NCBI GenBank assembly: GCA_917880885.1
Contig: OU862933.1
Coordinates: 11,809,679-11,873,678, forward strand
Origin: Limnephilus marmoratus
Lineage: Eukaryota; Arthropoda; Insecta; Trichoptera; Limnephilidae
DNA length: 64,000 nt
Reading direction: 5' to 3'
This document shows, piece after piece, positions 22,228 through 33,779 of the stretch. Numbering within the stretch: the first letter of the stretch is position 1; every line of letters begins with the position of its first letter. The notes beneath the pieces were generated by a model. That model saw nothing but the letters and a program-made list of their open reading frames with translations, was not told the DNA's origin and did no database searches. Made by a program: the position numbers and the translations under genes.

Positions 22228-22690
22228 CCCAGTTTGTCAAACCTCTTATGGGCAAAGAAGTTTTAAATATAATGCAACAAAGCTGTTCAATTCTCTACCT
22301 CCTGAAATTAGAAACACGCAATCCAAAAATGCATTTAAAATTAAAATCATTGGTCACCTCAAATAAACATTACCATCACGAGTATTTAATAACATACTTA
22401 CCTTTATACCTACTGTGTGTATATATATGTAACCATGTAGCTACTGTAATCTTCTATATATATGTAACATACTTGAAATGTATATTTAAAGAAAAAAAAA
22501 GATTTTATATCAACCTGTCACTTTCATAATATTTTTCAAAATATTACTTAAACAAAATCATAGATAACCACTCTGTAAATTGCCATCTCAACACAGGCGT
22601 TTCACACCTAGTGAGATGGGCAATACGTCACTATTATAATTAATGTAATATGAAAATAATGAAATAAATAAAAATAAATAAATAAAAATA
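22228..22690 (+). pseudogene. CR1/Jockey-like LINE 3' end (plus)
   Basis: The frame through 22250-22372 reads RSFKYNATKLFNSLPPEIRN then TQSKNAFKIKIIGHLK-stop, the last residues of a non-LTR ORF2. The 3' UTR contains a hairpin (GCCATCTCA, ACACAGGCGTTTCACACC, then GTGAGATGGGC near 22588-22623) and ends in (AAAT)n. Only about 45 codons remain. Confidence 0.65.
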
Positions 22691-23685
22691 TACATATATT
22701 ATAATTTGTTGAGTGTTCATCCATTGGTCCTATTATTGAAGTGGAACTTCTTTAGCACCGTTGTGATCTGAAACGAACTAGAGAAAAACACATACATTTA
22801 TACGATTTAACCTGTGAGAGGATGAGATATAATGAAACCTTACCTAGGTACAGTACATACGAAGCGTCATTGGCAGCTTTGATTATGAGCTCACTTTTCA
22901 AGGACATTGATTGAGATTGTGCGAGTGAAGGTTTCACTTCTACCGCGTGTGAAGTGCACTCGATTTTTTCAGTTCAAGCATTATTTGGACCACGTGAATT
23001 AATTTTCAGTGTGATATTAAAGAAATCATAATTACTGTAATTCCACAACATTGTCTTTCAGCAACATTTGCAATCGACCTCGAATTATTTGGTCCTAAAG
23101 TTGAGGGTTCTGAAAATAGTCCATGCAAAAGCTTCCACGTAAAGACTTTAATGCGGAAATATGAATCAAATGTTCCTACGCAGAATGATAGAATATATCA
23201 ACAAAAAAAGGTAGAAGGAAAATACAGAAACATCCACAATCAAATTTCATGTTTGCTTTCTATGTTATCGGTATCAATTTTGTTATGTTTCCCGAAAACT
23301 TCAAATAATTTTCAAATTGATTTTTTATTCCCCTAGGCAACCCCATTTCTCGGCAATATTTTCTCCCACCCCAAGGGTTAGCTCCATTTGCTATCCCATG
23401 CCATGATTGATACGTACCTTATAAAGGCTGACGGCTGAGTAAAAAGGCAAAGTGAATTAGGTACATGTTCTAAAGAGACGATAAAAACTCGCACGAATTT
23501 TATGTAGAGTTCACTACAACACGTTATCATATATTTTGACTCTGGAACTACAAATATAGGTACAGTAATAAAAAAAATATATATCCTACGTATTTAAAAA
23601 TTCTTATATAGTTTTGATATAAACTAATGTTGATCGACATGGCAAACACCTTTTCAAGAATAAATAATGCTCTCACAGACTAAGA
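22691..23685. other. No gene; repeat fragment at 22745-22960
   Basis: 22745-22830 matches the dispersed repeat at 14646-14760 (CTTCTTTAGCACCGTTG, AAAACACATACATTTA). 22925-22955 (TTTCACTTCTACCGCGTGTG, AAGTGCACTCGATTTTTT) matches 15170-15210, 12780-12800 and 29450-29475. The rest is unassigned. Confidence 0.45.
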
Positions 23686-24310
23686 AACTGTGAACTATTT
23701 TATACACCGATGCTCGTCTATAAGTGACGAAGAAGGTTGTGAAACAGAAGTGAAAAGAAGAATTTGCATGACAAAAGAAGCCATGAGCAAAATGCAAAAG
23801 ATATTGAGTGACAGTGGCATAACGAAGACCATCAATAGGCGACTCGTCCGGGAGTTGATTTTCCCCATATTTCTCAACGGTATGATAATGGAAACATGGA
23901 CACTTAAAGCCGGCAAAAGAAAGCGGATAGACGCCCTCAAAACGTAGTGTGCTGGAGAAAAATGGTAAGGATTCCATAGATAACCAGATGCACAAATGTG
24001 TCCATTCTGAGGAAAGAGCCAGGCGTCCACAATAGATAATCTGCCTGCATCGTATCCTAAGATACTTTGGATACTTTGCTTGCCAAACTTGGAGAAACTC
24101 ATAGTTACTGGCAAAGTGGAAGGCATAAGAAGTAGAGGAAAGTCAATAATGCGCTGGAGTGATCAAGTATCACTGGTGTTCGGTACGTCGCGACGCGACT
24201 TGTCGGTGTCGGCGGCTCTCCACGCAGGAGTGTAGGAGCCTTGTCCACAATTGAAAATGGAGTAGGGGTCACGATCCTCAGCAATGAGGAACCGACTTGA
24301 GAAGAAGATA
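23686..24310 (+). pseudogene. RTE-type LINE, C-terminal remnant
   Basis: From 23712 the peptide reads SSISDEEGCETEVKRRICMT, KEAMSKMQKILSDSGITKT, INRRLVRELIFPIFLNGMI and ETWTLKAGKRKRIDALKT then a stop: the post-palm segment of RTE-clade ORF2. Later pieces in other frames fit the RTE ending (RRILRYFGYF near 24046, KVEG then RGKSIMRWSDQVS near 24110-24170, and SGHDPQ-type codons near 24270), so the remnant has several frameshifts. The DNA ends in GAGAAGAAG as these elements do. The 143-residue minus-strand frame here is antisense. Confidence 0.75.
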
Positions 24311-24504
24311 GTTTTGCATGAAATTAAACCAAAATATAATACAGTCACATTACACCGAGACCATGGTACGTTTTAATAAACATGTTATGGTACGTTTTAA
24401 TAAACACGTAAGTAAATAACTAATAGTCTCGCACACTCACATTTAAAATATTTTATTGAAATCTGGGGAAACGCACGTTAATCATACATAAATGAATTAC
24501 AGGT

Positions 24505-24671
24505 TGATACGTTTTAAGATTTTCACGGCCAAAAGTCTTTTCGTTATGTGTTTTTAGGGTGATATGCCGTATTGCGCTACCTCCTGATGATGGACACTGC
24601 AACGATGTCCGAAACGTTGGCTAAAGAAGGAGGTAGCTTAACACGGCATAACACCCCAAAAACACATACGA
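24505..24671 (+). mobile_element. Penelope-like short insertion with hammerhead-type core
   Basis: A 167-bp insertion flanked by an 11-bp direct repeat GAATTACAGGT (24494-24504 and 24672-24682). The flanks inside are inverted (CCGTATTGCGCTACCTCC against GGAGGTAGCTTAACACGG), and the centre is CTGATGA (24584-24590), then GGACA, a 9-base loop, TGTCC and GAAAC (24611-24615). CTGATGA plus stem II plus GAAA is the invariant half of a hammerhead ribozyme, and Penelope-like retroelements are known to carry such motifs in their terminal repeats. I do not see a stem III with a cleavage triplet, so activity is unproven. Confidence 0.6.
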
Positions 24672-24682
24672 GAATTACAGGT

Positions 24683-25624
24683 AATTCAAAACAAGGTAAT
24701 CGAAGAATATTTCACTATCAAGCCCAGAACATGCACAAAAAATTATGCATGGAAACAAAACTATTAAAATTAAGAAAACTATATGAATACAATACATGTC
24801 TCCTTATATACTTTACAAAGTAAACAATAAACTCATAAATACAAACACAGAATTCATTAAAACGTCCCAAGTACACGAACACTTTACACGACAACAAGAT
24901 GACATACATTTAAACATCATCCATACCAACTATGGTAAACAATCCATTGGTTACGAGGGTGGCATCTTGTACATATAATTACCTACAAAATGACATAAAA
25001 AACGAAGAAAGCTGGGTTAATTTAAAAAAGGTATATTATTTTTTATTCTTGATAAAAAAAGTTATGAAATAGAATAGCGCTGTGTTGAAATATTTAGTAA
25101 AAATGTTTTTTTTATTGGAATGAAAAAGAAACTATCACACTATTTTCTAGAAGACTCTTGTCTCATTCACATTTCATCATCTTGTACACATACTCTTCTT
25201 GTCCCTGTAGTACATTAACTGTGCCAAGTCCTCCGGAGGTATCCCTGAATTCTTCTTCCATCCACTTGTATGTGGTAAATTCCTTTCCTGTCTCTATTTC
25301 CACGCCCTATGTACAAGATGAATTCATGTTTTTGTATTTTATTCGTAAAACAAAACATTGAAATTGTGTCTTTCCGTTAAATCTTGACAAACCAAGAGTT
25401 ATTACAGAAACTGATCGATAAATACATTAAAAGTAAATAAAATGGTTTAAAACAAATGAATGACTTATTATGTACTGCTGAAAACCAGGGATGTCCAGTT
25501 GACCAGTAACCTTTTTTATCAATACTGTCAAGTCAAATATTATGATGGCTAAAGTGTAAACGTGAAATAAGCTAATAAATGATCCATTGAAAAATAAATG
25601 TTTTATTCTTTTATTTTTTTACAT
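24683..25624. other. No gene recognised
   Basis: AT-rich; short frames only. Nothing recurs elsewhere in the window. Confidence 0.45.
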
Positions 25625-25912
25625 ACTAGCAAACCCGGCCACACGTTCCTGTGGCTAACGAAACCTTTATAACCAACGGCATCTGTTAAATCAAATCCAC
25701 CCCGCGCTGTCCGCTGCCCGCTGCAGCTTGGCCAGATATATTATGTATTTCAAACAATTTACACAAAACCTTACATATACCTAAAAAATCTTCCTCATGA
25801 ATTACTCTATCTATTGATGAAAACCGCATGAAAACCCGTTGCGTAGTTTAAAAGATCTAAGCGCACATATATCGCGAGCGACTTCATTTTATACTTGGTA
25901 ATAAAGATAAAG
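25625..25912 (-). mobile_element. Dispersed family E (minus), short copy
   Basis: Starts ACTAGCAAACCCGGCCACAC and contains ATTTACACAAAACCTTACAT, TCTTCCTCATGAATTACTCT and ATCTATTGATGAAAACCGCA, the complements of the 34851-35491 units. The middle is shorter than in the copy at 15595. Confidence 0.55.
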
Positions 25913-26098
25913 ACTATACGACTGTCTTGTTTGTCGCGTTTAAATATCGTGTCTCAGGGATCGCATTAGTAAATAATTTGTTTCTTTTTAAAGAAAGACA
26001 AACATTCCCGAGTTACGAATAACCCAACAATGTTTGAAAATCTCCTACTACCACCACAGAAAGCCGAAAATGTTGCTTGTGTTGTGATGGAGGACTTA

Positions 26099-26168
26099 GC
26101 CAGCTGAGGAATCGAACACGCGACGCTCGGGTGGGATCCAAGCGCTATGCCCACTCAACCACTAACCA
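26099..26168 (-). mobile_element. tRNA-like SINE head (minus)
   Basis: The minus strand reads TTAGTGGTTGAGTGGGC (A-box-like), an anticodon stem CTTGG/CCGAG with loop ATCCCAC (CCC anticodon, Gly-like) and TGTTCGATTCC (B-box). The acceptor ends do not pair, so it is a tRNA-derived repeat and not a tRNA gene. No tail family was identified. Confidence 0.5.
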
Positions 26169-26280
26169 GTCAAAATATGTCATATTATGTACCTGTCATT
26201 ATTTAACCACGATTTTTAGTGACAAGCAATTAAAATAAAACAGATTTCTAATGACCTTATTTATGAAATTATATTTAACA

Positions 26281-26650
26281 GTTTTATTTTCTCAGTCTTA
26301 AAGTGGGTTCCTTTATCTTCCCTACCTTTTAAACACAATTTAACTGATTTCTTTCTAATAGTAGGCATATTACCTGATATAATGGTACCAATCGAATATT
26401 AACTATATTTATCTAGGACCTATGCTTCTCACGAGAGAGCTTTGTCGAGCATATAATTACAGGCAGGTTTATTTTTTCAGTCTTAAAGTGGGTTCCTTTA
26501 TCTTCCCTACCCTTTAAACATAATTTAACTGATTTTTTCCTAATAGTAGGCATATTACCTGATCTAATGGTACCAATCGAATATTAACTATATTTATCTA
26601 GGGCCTATGCTTCTCACGAGAGAGCTTTGTCGAGCATATAATTACAGTCA
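26281..26650. repeat. 185-bp tandem duplication
   Basis: Two head-to-tail units, 26281-26465 and 26466-26650, share CAGTCTTAAAGTGGGTTCCT, AATGGTACCAATCGAATATT and GAGAGCTTTGTCGAGCATAT with only a few differences. Recent duplication. The 71-residue frame starting in unit 2 has no recognisable motif. Confidence 0.9.
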
Positions 26651-27178
26651 GGTATCCGATTGCGAATATACCTACACCTGCCTGTTTAATTCCCGAGAGA
26701 ATGGATACCTTATTTGGTCAAAAGGTCTACCGATTTACCTACAAATAATGTTTAATTTAACCCCCTACCCTGAACTGGAGATCCTTGAATATTTATTATG
26801 TATAGAGGTGAACCCCTCTTAATCAATGCTGCGTACTGTCTAAAAACGTTTCGGTTTTGATTTACTGGGGTCAGTTCGGAATGAACATTGACCAGATTTA
26901 AAATCTTATTACAAACTGAAATATGTAGGTACGTTCATCCATAATGTTTGAGTACATATGATTTAATTATTTAGATAGGTATTTGTAACTGTAATATTTG
27001 CCATGTTTCTAAAGAAATAATCTAATACAACATTACAATCACCGCGCTTCCCTACAAGGGCAGGCATTTGTCTAACATTAAAAACAACGCATTTTTCGAA
27101 AAATATTTGTTGCTCTTCATGAAACTATTTTAAGAGTGGTTCAATGCAAAACTCTCTTCTTTTTAAGATAAAGGTCTA

Positions 27179-27594
27179 TGCCCACTACACCGTTCCATAC
27201 CATGACCGTACTATGAACGTATCAGACACGAAATAAACACGCTACGCCCTACTATGCTCTCTAGAATGTGCTAACACCGCATTATACCCGTACGTAACGG
27301 GTAGAGTGACCGTATGATAACCGTACACACCGCGGTTAGTGTCCGTACCATCCCCGTTCAAATATCTGTCTACCGCTGACGCACGTCTCACAGAACTGAA
27401 CACAAATTACGAACTGACGGAATGGCAATGCGATTAGAACGGGGATCATCCGCGTATTATCCCCGTTCTAACACCGTCGCGTGCCATGCGTAGAGCGGAC
27501 TGGCACCTGCAAAATATTGTCGTCGAGAATTCGCCGTCATTCCGGTCATGGTACGTGACGGTGTTGGTCGGTGACGCGACGGGGTAGTGGGCAG
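27179..27594. mobile_element. TIR-bearing element, about 416 bp, class unknown
   Basis: Ends are inverted: TGCCCACTACACCGTT at the left and, complemented, TGCCCACTACCCCGTC at the right. The interior is GC-richer than its surroundings with repeated ACCGT/ACGGT and CCCCGTTC motifs. No clear target-site duplication flanks it and there is no ORF, so its superfamily cannot be named. Confidence 0.55.
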
Positions 27595-27671
27595 CGTTTT
27601 ATACTGATCGATACAAAGAATATTTTTTTGATTTTTTCATAAGAAGCAATTACTTTGTGGTTAGACATTAT

Positions 27672-28032
27672 ATTATAAAAATAAAACAAACACTTTGTAT
27701 TTAACCACGAATTTATTATTTTATATATCAACCGGTTTCGCTATAACCTAGCTTCTTCAGGATATAATAATAACTAATGATTAGATGTGATTAGATGTGT
27801 ATTGTTGTCTCCCTCCCTCTTATTGATTATCTATTGTACCGTATCAAATACTTTGTATCTCTCTAAATATGTTCTTTCTCCCTCTGTCGCTCATTATATA
27901 TACCTGATCACTCTGTCTTAATATTTAGTTATTATTATATCCTGAAGAAGCTAGGTTATAGCGAAACCGGTTGATATATAAAATAATAAATTCGTGGTTA
28001 AATACAAAGTGTTTCTTTTATTTTTATAATAT
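27672..28032. mobile_element. Penelope-like inverted repeat with CTGAAGA/GAAAC motif
   Basis: Arms of about 105 bp (27672-27776 and 27926-28032), near-identical and inverted, around a C/T-rich spacer. Each arm contains CTGAAGA, then AGCTA/TAGC pairing around GGTTA, then GAAACCGGTTG and an AT-rich end with AATAAATTCGTGGTTAAATA. CTGANGA-stem-GAAA is the hammerhead consensus, and a GAAACCGGTT block before AATAAA is usual for Penelope-like terminal repeats. No reverse transcriptase is present. Confidence 0.55.
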
Positions 28033-28934
28033 TTTTTTGCATGCGCCGCTACGGTTACTGTAATATAAAAATAAAAGTACCAACAATATGTATTTATTTA
28101 TATTTTTTAAGTTTATGCAATCTCTTCGACATGTTGTATGTAATTTAAATAAAACATGTACAAGTGTCCTTTTAACATTTGTACGGAAGTAATGTTAACC
28201 TCTCGGGCCTATTTTGTTAGACAGTCAAAATATTTCTGCTTTGCAATAAAATCCAAATAAATTAAACCTTTCTGAACGCATCCGAAAACTAAAAACTGTT
28301 TTTGAAAGGTGATGAAATACGCTTTCAATTTTTTTGATACGAAATAATTTTTATATTTTGAAATATGTATAAAAGTTTTGAATGCAAACATCAACAAGTT
28401 TTAAAAATGACACACCTTACGTTTTTTCTCAACTTTCTTTTTAAAGCACCTCAAGATGTGCCCGACGACGCACCTATAACAATGTAACGCTTTCCGTTGC
28501 GGAATTATGAACGATTGTTTAATTCGCGCAGAGTGAATTTCGAGGCTCATATCTGACCCCCTCCCCGTTCGATGACGAATAAGCAATGGACACAACCCTT
28601 GGGTCAGGAGATATATTTAAATATTCGGCGACAACAAAAGCGTATCATCGCTAACTCTATTGGGAGCCAAGCTAGTGATATGGAAGCCTTTTTAAAAACG
28701 TTTCCGAGTTAAAATAAACAAGAATTAGCGCTTTTTTGGTGCCATAAGTGAAAGGATTTATTACTCCTTCTACTGATTTAACACAGGTTGTTTTTGAAAA
28801 AATATTCTTCCACACAAAAGATAAGAAGTTGGGGAATACTTGTATCACATTTTGTTGTATATTGTATAATGCATTTCCTGCAATTCCAGTAAGACCGGTG
28901 ATAAAGATAGAACTACCCTCACTGCCGGAAGGAT
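28033..28934. other. No gene recognised
   Basis: AT-rich, with short frames on both strands (107 residues at most) that run into the minisatellite. No motif recognised. Confidence 0.45.
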
Positions 28935-29437
28935 GTGTGAAATACTGAAAATTTTTCAATAAATGTTTCATTGTGAAATACTGAAATTTTGTCAAAAAGT
29001 GTTTTTATGTGAAATACTGAAATTTCGTCAATAAGTGTTTTCGTGTGAACTACTGAAATTTTGTCAATAAGTGTTTTTTATGTGAAATACTGAAATGTTG
29101 TCAATAAGTGTTTTAGTGTGAAATACTGAAATTTTGTCAATAAACGTTTTCGTGTGAAATACTGAAATTTTGACAATAAGTGTTTTTTATGTGAAATACT
29201 GAAATTTTGTCAATAAGTGTTTTTTATGTGAAAAACTGAAATTTTGTCAATGAGTGTTTTCATGTGAAATACTGAAATTTTGTTAACAAGTGTTTTTTAT
29301 GTGAAAAACTGAAATTTTGTCAATAAGTGTTTTCATGTGAAATACTGAAATTTTGTCATCAAGTGTTTTCATGTGAAATACTGAAATTTTGTCAATAAGT
29401 GTTTTCATGTGAAATACTGAAATTTTGTCAATGAAAT
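28935..29437. repeat. 36-37-bp minisatellite, about 14 units
   Basis: Head-to-tail units of the form GTGAAATACTGAAATTTTGT then CAATAAGTGTTTT(T/C)(A/G)T, with one- or two-base differences. The array breaks off inside a unit at GAAATACTGAAGG, where a TTTCACTTCTACCGC repeat end follows. Confidence 0.9.
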
Positions 29438-30889
29438 ACTGAAGGTTTCACTTCTACCGCATGAGAAATGCATATATGTTGTTGTTTTTTTTACAAGCAA
29501 TCACTCCCATCTTCAACAAGTTCTACTATTATTCATCATAACCTATGACTAACAACCTCGGACTCAATCAAGAACTTCGCCGCAGGCAGTTTATGCGCTT
29601 GAAAAAATAAAGCATGTGGTATAACAGTTTTAGCTGCTTTACACTTCTTTCTATAAAATGTATCAGTAAATTAATTTGAATCAAACAAAACAGAAAATAG
29701 ACTGCAAGTCATCAAAAATTACCAATAAGGGGAATGATGAATTACAAAATTGTTTTCGAGATCTCACTCGTTCAATCACTAAAAAGATTGAATCGGTTTT
29801 CAATCAAAGGAAATCTTCAATAAACGTCACTCAACCAGGCTTTAAGTAAATACTTCGATTAATTTTACTCGGAAGCTTCGGCTCGAAACAATGGGAGATT
29901 AATTATTCCATATTGTGGCTTTCATTCTAAGACAATACATTATCAAGAATGTATCGTTATTTTCACTTGGTTAAATTATTTCAACCCCTGATAAAAAATA
30001 GAAAATTTAGAGGTGAAACTTGAATCCTTGATAAATGATCTAATTTATTTTTTAACACCATTTTTTATAGGTTCACAAAATAAAACTGGATTTTGTAATC
30101 TTTATCTATTTTGAATAGGTAAACTCACATTAAAAAATTATTTTGGGATATTTCATTAGCTAATGTAAAATAAGAGTCGAAAACAAGGGAGGGAGCCACT
30201 GTCGTTCAAATGGCAATACTAAAAATATAATCATGGTGTTAATCCAAAGCTGTGTAACCTACATTTTAATTAAAAAGTAAAAGTCATAAAAGTGAAAAAA
30301 ATATTTTTTCATTCCACTGATCTCAAATTAGAATTAATTGCATACAGCTATATTAAGAATGACGATATTGTTATAAAATATAAAGCACACTTTAGAAATT
30401 GCTGCGCATTTATTTAATATTAGCTCTAAGTACCCACTAGCGTTGTCCAGGCTTTAGATCATGTCCATAATTTAAGATCTGAATATATTTAACTCAATCA
30501 GATCTAAAAGTAGTGTAACTAAACACACCATTAATTATTATTCTTCCTTTCTACCTACTGTTAAATTAAATGCAAATTTGTGTTAAATTAAATGGAAGCC
30601 AATCACTTTGTAGAACACATTTTAATCTAATTCATGTCATTAAGTGGTACCTCAACAATAGTGCTGCCTCGATTTAATATTTTTTTTGGAACAAAAAAAT
30701 GTATTTTTAAATGTGTATGCGGTGTTCTGCATTTTTAGTGTGATTGCACTTTAAAAGAATATTTGACAGGTAAATTGGTGTTGCCAGCCTACAAATTTTG
30801 AAGTTCAATTTTTTTTATATTTTCTACTCTTATTTGACAGACTCTACGTTAAGAATCATTGTACCAAGTAGGTTTTGACATACCCATCT
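29438..30889. other. No gene recognised
   Basis: About 1.45 kb of AT-rich DNA with no protein-like frame. Confidence 0.5.
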
Positions 30890-31791
30890 AGGATATGTTG
30901 TGGTGCTAAATGGGGCGGTGAAGGGGAAGAGATAGAAAAGTTGAGGAAATTTATGGAGTATCTGGTTCTCCAGATTTCGTCACCAAATATGGCTAAAGCT
31001 ATTTCAAGTAATATTAAGTAATAGTGTTAAATAGAGCGGGAAAGGGGAAGAGATAGAGACGTTGAGGAAGATTTTCAAGTATCTATGAGGTATCTATGAG
31101 TAGTATGAGGAAATGTATATATATATTTGTTAGGTTAAGAAATATTTTAAATGTAAAAATAATGAAAAATGTGTACTATGCCCTTGTTCATTCTTTACTC
31201 ATCTACGGAATTATAGGTTGGGGAGGATCTTACAAAAAAAACCTAAACTCAGTAAAAGTCACGCAAAGAATTATCATTAAAGTAATATTAAAAAAAAAAT
31301 CTACCTTCTCAACTGAATCACTTTTTAAATTGTTTCCAGTACCAAATGTTGATGAAATTTTCAAACAAGCTTCCATTATAAAAATGTGTAAAGAAAAAAA
31401 TAACACAGAATATCAAGAATTTTACAAACTAATGAGAAACGGAAACCAATTTATAACACCTAATTTTAAAACAACTCAAATGCAAAATCATTATATTTTC
31501 CAAGCCATAAAAAACTATAATAACCTCCCTTCTGAATTGCGCTGCATCATCAACCAATCAGAACAAATAAATAAAATAAAACAATTTTTCAAAAAAAACT
31601 TACAATAAAAAGTAAATATTTTATACAAAACAGATTATAACTTACAACTCAAGTAAGAATCGTGGCTCCCTTATCAGGCACAAGGGCCCCTCTTTTCTGA
31701 TAAGGTATACATGACCAGAAACGACCTCTAATTTAATATTTTGTAAAATATATGTGTATATTATGTAACTCATATTTTTTTATATTACAAT

Positions 31792-31824
<33 letters not shown>

Positions 31825-31945
31825 TTCTGCAGATCTCGTCACCAAATACGGTTAAAGCTACTTCAAGTAATATTTAGTTTCTGAACGGTGATCTGTCACC
31901 TTGGTGATATCGCCCTTGTATCGCCTATATAATATTCCCGTTGAC
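30890..31945 (+). mobile_element. Dispersed family D, interrupted by a LINE
   Basis: 30890-31084 contains GATATGTTGTGGTGCTAAAT, GGGGAAGAGATAGA and two tandem versions of the GTTGAGGAA unit. It is cut after AAGTATCT and resumes at 31820 with CTGGTTCTGCAGATCTCGTC, ACCAAATACGG, CTTCAAGTAATATT and a CACCTTGGTGATATCGCCC end. The intact order is seen at 60960-61145. No coding capacity found. Confidence 0.65.
31085..31819 (+). pseudogene. CR1/Jockey-like LINE 3' fragment inside family D
   Basis: Open frame 31096-31608 (170 residues) reads VYYALVHSLLIYGIIGWGG, VTQRIIIKVILKKKSTFSTE, SLFKLFPVPNVDEIFKQAS and AIKNYNNLPSELRC. The LxYGIIxWGG ... Q+RIIK ... LF ... NxLP order is the thumb and C-terminus of an insect non-LTR ORF2, and the copy at 50711-51490 has the same arrangement. 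The 3' UTR ends in a 30-base poly(A) (31790-31819). Insertion into family D between AAGTATCT and CTGGTT is explicit. A deleted relative lies at 62430-62943. Confidence 0.8.
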
Positions 31946-32046
31946 TGACTCTATTATAAACTATTTACCTAAATAGGATATTTTTATAAAATACTTTAAT
32001 TTTCAAATAAAACATCATTTGCCATATTTAAAAAAAATAAAATATA

Positions 32047-33340
32047 AAAACTTAGATTGCCATATTTAAAAAAAATAAGCGATGATGTTAAAAAAAAATT
32101 ATTTGAGAGTTCCGAGTGTACCCATCCCTAGGGCGAGCCTTTCGACGCCAAACCACTTACGAAACCTGCCGCGGTGCCCCTCACCGCTGTTGCGTGTCCA
32201 TATTATTGTACAAATTTATAATAATAATAGTCCTTTTAAGATTGCCTAATAGTCCATAGTAGTTGGAAGTTCGAACAACCAACGCACCGTCGCCGTAAGA
32301 GCTGCGTTCGTCCGATAAACGACGGAAATTTCCGAACCCGTCCATTTCATATTTCATATCGGTTTCGCTTGCCCTGATGCATCGATTACATCGAATTCAA
32401 GATCGAAACCAACTGTAGTCTAGATCATCCCATTCATGATTTTTTTGGTCTGTCGACCAGAAAGCCTGGCAGTTTTTTGTGTACGATTTTTAAAGTTTTT
32501 TTAATTTTTTTTTTATTTTTAAAAAATTATTTTCATTATCTTTATTATTATTTTTATTGCAATATGGTTTTAAAAAAATAGAATGCCAGATTAAAAAAAA
32601 AGTGATAATGATAAAAAAATTAATTTGAGTGTTCCGAGTGTACCAGCCCGGCTACAATATGGGCACGCGGTATCGGCGAAGGCCTCCGCGGCCAGTTTCC
32701 AATAAGTTGTTTCGCGTCAAAAGTCTCTCCCGTCCGATGGGTACAATCGGAAAACTCAAATTTAATTTTTTTATCATTACAACTTATTTTATTAAAAATC
32801 TGGAATTCTTAGTTTTTAAAACCATATTGAAATAAAAATAATAATAAAGATAATGAAAATATGTGTTTTAAATAAAAAAAATTAAGATTTAAAAAAATCG
32901 TACACAAAAAACTACCAGGTTACTGGTCGGAAGACCAAGGAAGTCATGAATGGGATAATCTAGACTACAGTTTTTCGTTAGTTTCAATCCTGTATTGGAT
33001 GTAATCGATGCAACAGGGCAAGCTAAACCGATATGGAACGGACAGGGTTCGGAAATTTCCGTCGTTTTACGGACGATCGCAGCTCTTACGGCGACGGTGC
33101 GTTGGTTGTTCGAACTTCCAACTACTATGGACTATTAGGCAATCTTAAAAGGACTATTATTATTATAAATTTGTACAATAATATGGACACGCAACAGCGG
33201 TGAGGGGCACCGCGGCAGGTTTCGTAAGTGGTTTGGCGTCGAAAGGCTCGCCCTACGGATGGGTACACTCGGAACTCTCAAATATTTTTTATTATCATAA
33301 TCACTTATTTTTTTTTAATTTGGTAATTTAAGTTTTTAAA
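32047..33340. mobile_element. 1.3-kb near-palindrome with nested terminal repeats
   Basis: The two halves are inverted copies about a centre near 32693. The outer ends GAGAGTTCCGAGTGTACCCA (32105) and its complement (33280) match, and arms of roughly 550-640 bp follow at about 80-90% identity by eye. Near the centre a second, inner pair of the same ends (GTTCCGAGTGTACC at 32632; complement at 32757) brackets about 125 bp. So one TIR element seems to have inserted into, or fused with, another. No ORF with recognised motifs. A further partial unit in the same orientation as the right arm follows at 33388-33510. Confidence 0.8.
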
Positions 33341-33384
33341 CATATAATGAAATAAAAATAATACTAAAGATAAACGAAAACATT

Positions 33385-33720
33385 AAAAAAAATCGTATAC
33401 AAAAAGCTGCCAGGCTGCTTGGTCTGGGTCGGCAGACCAAGAAATTCTTAAATGGAATGATCTGGACTATAGTTATTCGTTGGTTTCATTCGTGTACTCG
33501 ATGACGTAAAATTTACTATTTTTTACTCCACCTTGACGCCGGCTGCCTGCCAACGTGCCAGGTTGCCGGTTGACAGACCTGCTTTTTTCTCATTTTCTAA
33601 TAGACCTTTATCATATGAAACCATTCTCGTTCGTGTACTCGATGATGTAATTTTTTCTAAAAAAATCGCTCACTATTTCCATGACTGCGCGGCTCCTGCC
33701 AAGAGACGCACCGGCAGACC
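33385..33720 (+). repeat. Partial units of the palindromic element
   Basis: 33388-33510 repeats the AAAATCGTATACAAAAAGC, CAGACCAAGAAAT and GAATGATCTGGACTATAG segment of the right arm. Inside, TTCGTGTACTCGATGACGTA (33492) recurs as TTCGTGTACTCGATGATGTA (33630). Confidence 0.55.
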
Positions 33721-33779
33721 AGCTTACTCTTTCACGCAAAAACTACTGAATGGATTTTAATGAAACTTTTCAATAATAT

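Noticed and set aside
23695..24126. 143-residue minus-strand frame
   Set aside because: Antisense of the RTE-type remnant, which has recognisable motifs on the plus strand.
24584..24615. Complete, active hammerhead ribozyme
   Set aside because: Core strings and stem II are present, but no acceptable stem III with a UH cleavage site was found, so only a hammerhead-type core is claimed.
28935..29437. CRISPR-like array
   Set aside because: Units are contiguous without unique spacers and the DNA is eukaryotic; it is a minisatellite.
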